A DNA stretch of 10,448 nt, from positions 1-10,448 of the forward strand of contig JAFUWM010000072.1 in NCBI GenBank assembly GCA_017483425.1. Direction: 5' to 3'. The DNA comes from Lachnospiraceae bacterium. GTDB taxonomy: Bacteria > Bacillota > Clostridia > Lachnospirales > Lachnospiraceae. Positions 5,990-10,448 of the stretch are shown one piece after another; within the stretch, counting starts at the first letter, position 1, and every line of letters starts with the position of its first letter. The notes beneath the pieces are model-generated. The model saw only the letters and a program-made list of their open reading frames with translations, did no database searches and was not told the DNA's origin. The translations under genes and the position numbers were made by a program.

Positions 5990-7319
5990 TATCCGCCTTA
6001 TACTCTTTCTCCGGTGGCCGCGCTAGGCAGACTGCGGTCAGGGCTACAGCCTTGAAAGTATTATCCGCCACCATGCAGTACCAGACCTCGCGGAGTCCCA
6101 TGTGCCATACCTCAACCACAAAGAAAGTGAGCAGAATCCTGACACCCCACATGGAAAATGACTCCACTGCAAATATCCTCTTAGTGCTGCCGAAGCCATA
6201 GCAGATCCCCTCCCAGGCTACCATCAGCCCAAAGAAAGGTTCAGAAAACGCGACAATCCTAAGCATCTTTGCCCCAAGCTCCGCTACTGTTTCCGAGCTT
6301 GTAAAAACTCTCATCAAAGGATATGCCGTAAGGAACAGCAAAGCTCCCGTAACGCACATCAGGCTTACCGTGATAAGCACACTCTGTCGCTTTACTATGC
6401 GAAGCCTGTCCCAGCCCTTTTCACCTATGGCTATGCCTACCAATGCCGATGTTGCGGTTCTGATCCCATACCCAGGAAGATAAAAGATCTCCTCCGCCCC
6501 CACCGCTATCGAATGGGCGGCAAATATGGTCGTTCCCATGCCCGATACCATCGCTGCAAAGGCGACATATCCCGCGCAGGATATAACGGATGTGCCAAGA
6601 GCAGGCATGGCTATGGAGGATACGTCCTTAAGAAGCGTAATATCATATTTCCCGGTATGCCAAAGGCTTAGCTTCCCGAATTCCTTTTTACGAAGAAATA
6701 ACCATGTCATCAAAGCGCCGCCCAGACCGTAGGAGATCGCGGACGCTATTGCCGCTCCCGTGACTCCAAGTGACAGACCGTAAATTAACAGGGCGTTTAG
6801 CAGTACATTCAGCAGATTCTCTGAAAGATTGACCACCATCGGGGTCTTTGTATCCTTTATTGCCTGTATGCAGGTTCCAAATATGGCGGAGGCAACCCTG
6901 AATATTGTAGGGATGCATATGATCGCAAAATAGATCGATGCCTGCTCTCTTATATCGTTAGCTGCCTGCATCCATACCGGTATCATGGGCGACAGGCCTA
7001 TGCAGATAACGGTAAGCGCCAGCCCTATGATAATGACCATTTTTATCGCAAGTCTTGTAAGTGAATTGATCCTGTCCCTGTCACCTGCACCGTATGCCCT
7101 GCTCACAAGCGCCATGAACCCTACCGCAAATGAATAAGGAAGTGTCGCCACGAGCCAGGTTACCGTAGTGGTTGTCGATACCGCGGCTGTCGCCTTCTCG
7201 CCCAGATGTCCTACCATTGCGGTATCTACGTATGTCAGGAGCGTCCCCATTACCTGCTGCAGTATAGTGGGGATCGACAGGGATATCAAAGACTTTAATA
7301 CGCTGCTTTCATCATTCAT
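5979..7319 (-). CDS. MATE-family multidrug/toxin efflux transporter
   Basis: A 446-aa, about 12-helix transporter of the MATE (NorM/DinF-like) family, of standard length. The first helix carries the family pattern SIPTILQQ...TYVDTAMVGHLG, with D32 at the place of the conserved TM1 aspartate. The two pseudo-repeats begin near residue 10 and near residue 235 (SIAMPALGTSV). It would export cationic or other toxic compounds by Na+ or H+ antiport. The ATG at 7319 lies 23 bases after the flavodiiron-protein stop with no terminator or promoter between, so it is almost certainly co-transcribed with it. Its own ribosome site is weak (AAAAGACAG directly before ATG, a better AAAGGG further up), suggesting translation partly coupled to the gene before it. 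The substrate is unknown; an adjacent Na+/H+ antiporter may help restore ion gradients, but that is speculation. Confidence 0.92.
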   Translation of the reverse strand: MNDESSVLKSLISLSIPTILQQVMGTLLTYVDTAMVGHLGEKATAAVSTTTTVTWLVATLPYSFAVGFMALVSRAYGAGDRDRINSLTRLAIKMVIIIGLALTVICIGLSPMIPVWMQAANDIREQASIYFAIICIPTIFRVASAIFGTCIQAIKDTKTPMVVNLSENLLNVLLNALLIYGLSLGVTGAAIASAISYGLGGALMTWLFLRKKEFGKLSLWHTGKYDITLLKDVSSIAMPALGTSVISCAGYVAFAAMVSGMGTTIFAAHSIAVGAEEIFYLPGYGIRTATSALVGIAIGEKGWDRLRIVKRQSVLITVSLMCVTGALLFLTAYPLMRVFTSSETVAELGAKMLRIVAFSEPFFGLMVAWEGICYGFGSTKRIFAVESFSMWGVRILLTFFVVEVWHMGLREVWYCMVADNTFKAVALTAVCLARPPEKEYKADIVF

Positions 7320-7342
7320 CTGTCTTTTGATACAGGATCCCT

Positions 7343-8515
7343 TTATCTTTTCATCGCTTCCGCAAGCGCCCTGAAGTTATCGTCATCCGATGGCTTTCTC
7401 GTGGAACGTATGGTTATGACAGGCTCTGCTATCTCGATGTCCTTCATGTTTTCCAGATATTCCCGCATCTTCTTCGCGGCAGAGGGTGCCCAGGAACCGT
7501 TCTCTATCAGTCCGACCTTTCTCTTCTGGAAATTCTTTATCTTCAGATGATGCAGCAGATCGTTCATCACCGGGAATATTTCGAGGTCATATGTAGATGA
7601 AGCAAAGATTATCCTGTCGTACAAAAAAGCCTGCTCGACCGCCTCAGACACATCCTCTTTGGTAAGATCCATGGTTATGACAGTCTCCCCCATCTCCTCA
7701 AGCTCCTTTGCAAACTGCAGCACCGCTCTTTTCGTATTGCCGTGTATGGAAGCAAAGGGCATGAATATCCCCTCCCTTGCCGGCTCATAGCTGCTCCACT
7801 TATCATATGTATCTACTACCATTTTAATATCATCCTTGTGTACAGGACCGTGAAGCGGAGCGATCACTGCTATATCAAGACCGGAAGCCTTTTTTAGAAG
7901 AGCCTGTACCTGCGCGCCGTACTTTCCGACAATATTAAAATAATAATGGCTTGCATCCTCTATCCACTCTTCATCATTTTCGAGTGCTCCGAAGGTTCCA
8001 AAAGCATCAGCGGAGAATAAAACCTTTTCGGTCTGCTCATAGGTCACCATGACCTCCGGCCAGTGTACCATGGGAGCCATAATAAACTGCAGCACATGCT
8101 TTCCCAAAGACAAAGTCTCATTTTCCTTCACTGCATGAAATCTGTCCTGAAGATCACTCTCAAAAAACTGTGATACCATCTTGCCCGCCGCAGCGCTTCC
8201 AATGAGCTGCATGTCAGGGTACATTTCCGCAAGCTTCCCGATATTTGCCGCATGATCAGGCTCCATATGCTGTATCACAAGATATGAGGGCTTTTTATCT
8301 CCCAGTATCTCTTTTAGATTTTCAAAATAAGCCTCTGTTCCTCTCGCATCAACTGTATCCATCACAGCGATCTTTTCATCAAGGATCACATATGAATTAT
8401 ATGATATCCCCTCCGTCGGATACTGGCTCTCAAAGATCTCAAGCCCGGTATCATCAAATCCCGCGTATCTTATTTCATCAGATATTCTCGTGCGCTCTTT
8501 TACTTTGTCCGTCAT
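7343..8515 (-). CDS. fprA: Class A flavodiiron protein (O2/NO reductase)
   Basis: A soluble cytoplasmic 390-aa flavodiiron protein. The N-terminal metallo-beta-lactamase-like domain (about 20-245) holds the diiron site: H83, E85 and D87 in HMEPDH, H151 in HWPE, D170 in SADAFG, and H222 in the APLHG motif. The C-terminal flavodoxin domain (about 250-390) shows FMN-loop patterns ASIHGNT (255-261), ASSTYD (305-310) and GSWAPSAA (340-347). There is no rubredoxin or flavin-reductase extension, so it is the simple two-domain class that takes electrons from a separate rubredoxin or NADH reductase and reduces O2 to water and/or NO to N2O. This protects strict anaerobes. AAAGGG (8523-8528) lies seven bases before the ATG at 8515. 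It is followed at once by the MATE gene, forming a two-gene unit. O2 versus NO preference cannot be read from the sequence. Confidence 0.94.
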   Translation of the reverse strand: MTDKVKERTRISDEIRYAGFDDTGLEIFESQYPTEGISYNSYVILDEKIAVMDTVDARGTEAYFENLKEILGDKKPSYLVIQHMEPDHAANIGKLAEMYPDMQLIGSAAAGKMVSQFFESDLQDRFHAVKENETLSLGKHVLQFIMAPMVHWPEVMVTYEQTEKVLFSADAFGTFGALENDEEWIEDASHYYFNIVGKYGAQVQALLKKASGLDIAVIAPLHGPVHKDDIKMVVDTYDKWSSYEPAREGIFMPFASIHGNTKRAVLQFAKELEEMGETVITMDLTKEDVSEAVEQAFLYDRIIFASSTYDLEIFPVMNDLLHHLKIKNFQKRKVGLIENGSWAPSAAKKMREYLENMKDIEIAEPVITIRSTRKPSDDDNFRALAEAMKR

Positions 8516-8548
8516 GTCTTTTCCCTTTCTTTTTTATTAATATTTTTT

Positions 8549-8578
8549 ATTATAATGTCCTTTACTGTTTCACCGCAA
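8549..8578 (-). promoter_or_regulatory. Candidate promoter for the flavodiiron protein-MATE unit
   Basis: A perfect -10 TATAAT (8549-8554) lies in the 46-base AT-rich gap upstream of the flavodiiron gene. The best -35, TTGCGG (8573-8578), is 18 bases upstream inside the end of the preceding gene and matches consensus at only three positions. The start of transcription would be near 8542. No terminator is visible in the gap, so read-through from the upstream gene may add to expression. Confidence 0.45.
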
Positions 8579-10223
8579 TTATCTCATCATCCGTGAATAT
8601 ATACGTTACCCCCTTAAACCTTTGCTGCATCTCATCAAAATCTATATCCTCTTTTCTGAATACATACATGGTATCATCCTCGGGCTCTCCTGCTTCAAGC
8701 AGCTCCTCGCACCGGGCTATCCTGTCTCTAAGCTTATACATATCATCCCTTGAAAAGTGGAAATTGCTGACGGTCATCCCATGCCTCAGCGCGAACTGGG
8801 TATAGCCTATCAACTGATCCCTTATATAATCCCCGTAAAACTCTCCGAAATAATAATCATGCATGAACTGCAGATGCTTTATCCCGTCCCAGTCGTAAGG
8901 ATCCAGATAATCCGCGGCAAAATGAGCTTCCCTGATATTCGAATAGTTATATGAAGTGCTGTAGGCCTTATCGCTGAATTCAAATATCTGAAGCAGACAT
9001 CCGACTACCATGACAGATGCAAAATATGTTTTTATCTCAAATCTCGCGTAATAAAGTACTATCAGTATCACCGCATACATTACAGGCCAGAGAAACCTTC
9101 CCGAAGCCCTGAAAATGCTCCATGCGTTATATATTGGCTCAGGCAGGGGTATCTCATAAAGGATATGCTGATTAAACGTCACCTTGGGCGATAGCGCGAC
9201 AATCCAGAGCACTGCTGATGTAGTAAATATTGAAATAATATAGTTCCTGTGCTTCCCCCATATCTCTCTGAAATTGCGTCCTATATAGGCTGACGCCGGA
9301 ATGATCAGTATTATAGCCATTATCCCTATATAAGAAAGCCCCTCATATTGGCACTCTATCAGGGGAAACTCCTTTATTATCCTCGAATAATCCAGAGGAT
9401 TTACAAGCGAGTTAAGATTGGCGCTGAATGTACCAAGCCCCTCCGACTCTCCCGATATCCCTCCGTAAAATCCTCCGAATAAGTAAAACGTAAAAACTGT
9501 CGAAGCAATATACGTAATAACATATATAAAAAACGCTTTTATCTCATGTTTATCAAGCGCCTCCAGAAGCGCGAATCCCAAAAGCATGACGGATACGATA
9601 CCGTAGATGGTAAAGTGTATCGACACGCAAAGAACTCCCAGAGCGCACCAGAGCAGAACTCTCTTCCATAATCTGTCAAGCCTCTCCCTGTACATGAAAA
9701 GCATGATGCCCGTGAGTATCAGATAATGTGAAGCAAGCGCCGTATGGTAAAACATTCTCTGCCACAGCGGGGCGCAAAATACGAAAGGAATACAGGCAAT
9801 GCAGCACTGTATCTCATTTTTCATGATCCGCCTTAGAAGGAGCTTCGCAACGCCCCCCTGCATCATGAAACAGAAAAGTCCGTATAAGCCCAGAAACTGA
9901 AAGGTTTTTGGAAGTATCGGAGACAATATCTTAAATATCAGACATAAAAGAGGGATCGAATCCGTATAAATGACCGATGCCAGATACGGATAAAAGCTTG
10001 TATCGCAAAGCCCGAAAGGGAAATGCCATCCCGACGTCCTGTACAGCTTCCATCCGACATAGTGCTGCGAAAGATCATACCAGCCTGTAAGCAACCAGTC
10101 GTCATATGTCACGTCAAGCACCCTGAAGCCGTACAGAGAAAAAAAGACCAAGGCGCCGAACAAGGCGCCCAGTCCAAAGGATAAATACCACTTTATATGT
10201 CTGTTCAGTGCTCCGCTCTCCAT
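8562..10223 (-). CDS. Multi-pass membrane protein resembling DUF6311 (predicted GT-C-like)
   Basis: A 553-aa membrane protein with about 11-12 hydrophobic segments between residues 13 and 416 and a soluble tail (about 417-553). After the first helix, an acidic aromatic loop contains DDW (41-43), D50 and QHYVGW (53-58), then WHFPFGL; later come YTDSIPLL (86-93), a FQFLGLYGLFCF stretch (108-119) and FRASGRFLWP (371-380). I recognise this set as DUF6311, a family with a GT-C glycosyltransferase-like fold, which would use lipid-linked sugars outside the membrane. That role is inferred; the substrate is unknown. The tail has hydrophilic, Asp/Tyr-rich segments that may be a separate domain. The ATG at 10223 overlaps the preceding dctP end by 19 bases and has no clear ribosome site, so translational coupling is likely; a start slightly further in cannot be excluded. 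Confidence 0.78.
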   Translation of the reverse strand: MESGALNRHIKWYLSFGLGALFGALVFFSLYGFRVLDVTYDDWLLTGWYDLSQHYVGWKLYRTSGWHFPFGLCDTSFYPYLASVIYTDSIPLLCLIFKILSPILPKTFQFLGLYGLFCFMMQGGVAKLLLRRIMKNEIQCCIACIPFVFCAPLWQRMFYHTALASHYLILTGIMLFMYRERLDRLWKRVLLWCALGVLCVSIHFTIYGIVSVMLLGFALLEALDKHEIKAFFIYVITYIASTVFTFYLFGGFYGGISGESEGLGTFSANLNSLVNPLDYSRIIKEFPLIECQYEGLSYIGIMAIILIIPASAYIGRNFREIWGKHRNYIISIFTTSAVLWIVALSPKVTFNQHILYEIPLPEPIYNAWSIFRASGRFLWPVMYAVILIVLYYARFEIKTYFASVMVVGCLLQIFEFSDKAYSTSYNYSNIREAHFAADYLDPYDWDGIKHLQFMHDYYFGEFYGDYIRDQLIGYTQFALRHGMTVSNFHFSRDDMYKLRDRIARCEELLEAGEPEDDTMYVFRKEDIDFDEMQQRFKGVTYIFTDDEIIAVKQ

Positions 10224-10448
10224 GCGTTCATCTTGTCATAAAGATCTCCGTAGACCGATGCATTGCCTTCAAGCACTGATTTCGTTGCCTCCGCGAACGG
10301 CTCGAGATCGGGTTCATTTATCTGCATCCCCTCATCCTTTAACGAATCGATAAGCTCCTCTGTCTGCCTGCGGTTATCCTCCCTGTCAGCCTTCGCGGAA
10401 GCCTCCGCCGCTTCCTTTATTATCTCCTGCTGCACAGGCGTAAGCCGG
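10205..10448 (-). CDS. dctP: TRAP transporter solute-binding protein (DctP type), C-terminal part, cut by right edge
   Basis: The frame is open to the right edge, giving 81 visible codons and a TGA stop at 10205-10207. The first complete residues read RLTPVQQEIIKEAAEAS, the classic late helix of DctP-type periplasmic/lipoprotein binding subunits (LtPeqQ..i.eAA), followed by a charged helix, an EEGM/DEGMQI-like strand-turn (residues DEGMQIN) and the closing helix ending near MNAWRAEH. A GTG at 10433-10435 could be taken as a start of a 76-aa protein, but the coding similarity continues through it, so this is an incomplete gene and not a small one. DctP binds C4-dicarboxylates, sialic acids, sugar acids or other organic acids and delivers them to the DctQ/M membrane subunits. 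The ligand pocket is off-window, so substrate is unknown. No dctQ or dctM follows; they must lie upstream if present. Confidence 0.85.
   Translation of the reverse strand, partial: RLTPVQQEIIKEAAEASAKADREDNRRQTEELIDSLKDEGMQINEPDLEPFAEATKSVLEGNASVYGDLYDKMNAWRAEH

Noticed and set aside
8245..8805. Plus-strand open frames opposite the flavodiiron and membrane protein genes, the longest of them here
   Set aside because: They mirror strong minus-strand genes, lack ribosome sites, and their translations show no recognisable domain; the Ser/Leu/Ile-rich text is typical of antisense shadows.
10205..10435. A complete small 76-aa protein starting at GTG 10433-10435
   Set aside because: The DctP-like coding pattern (RLTPVQQ) continues upstream through the GTG to the window edge without a stop or ribosome site, so this is the end of a longer gene.
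1..10448. CRISPR arrays, insertion sequences, tRNA/rRNA genes, attachment sites
   Set aside because: No repeated spacer pattern, transposase, terminal repeats or recognisable RNA gene was seen on either strand by eye.

Overview
Every gene in this window lies on the minus strand, so the window reads right to left. The proteins look like those of an anaerobic Firmicute, most likely a Clostridia/Lachnospiraceae member. The basis is the two-domain flavodiiron protein, the NhaC-type antiporter, the DUF6311-like membrane protein, the OhrR and iron-ADH types, strong AGGAGG-like ribosome binding sites, and frequent ATA/AGA/AGG codons. This placement is an inference; no rRNA or other marker gene is present.

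Layout in transcription order. The right edge holds the last ~81 codons of a TRAP-transporter solute-binding protein (DctP type), which runs off the window. It overlaps by 19 bases a 553-residue multi-pass membrane protein resembling DUF6311, a predicted GT-C-like glycosyltransferase fold. After a 46-base AT-rich gap with a perfect TATAAT comes a class A flavodiiron protein (O2/NO reductase), then 23 bases later a MATE efflux transporter. An 81-base gap with a candidate promoter and a TTGCGC/GCGCAA inverted repeat leads to an NhaC-family antiporter. Next come an OhrR-type MarR regulator carrying the peroxide-sensing Cys15 and its Tyr partners, and a YqhD/BdhA-like iron-dependent alcohol (aldehyde) dehydrogenase. 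A strong bidirectional hairpin terminator closes that unit. A new promoter with a ~130-base leader containing two perfect inverted repeats then drives two adjacent exporter-fold ABC half-transporters; the second is cut by the left edge.

How it may work together: the middle of the window has a defence theme. It contains oxygen/NO removal (flavodiiron protein), efflux (MATE), ion homeostasis (NhaC), organic-peroxide sensing (OhrR) and reactive-aldehyde reduction (YqhD-like). The most interesting points are that OhrR sits with an aldehyde reductase and not with ohr, and that the DNA just upstream of ohrR shares a GTTAATT-TA-AC core with the leader of the ABC pair, which suggests one regulator may control both. 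The individual families are known; I see no clear sign of a wholly new system, mobile element, CRISPR array or RNA gene. No stretch over 300 bases lacks a gene.
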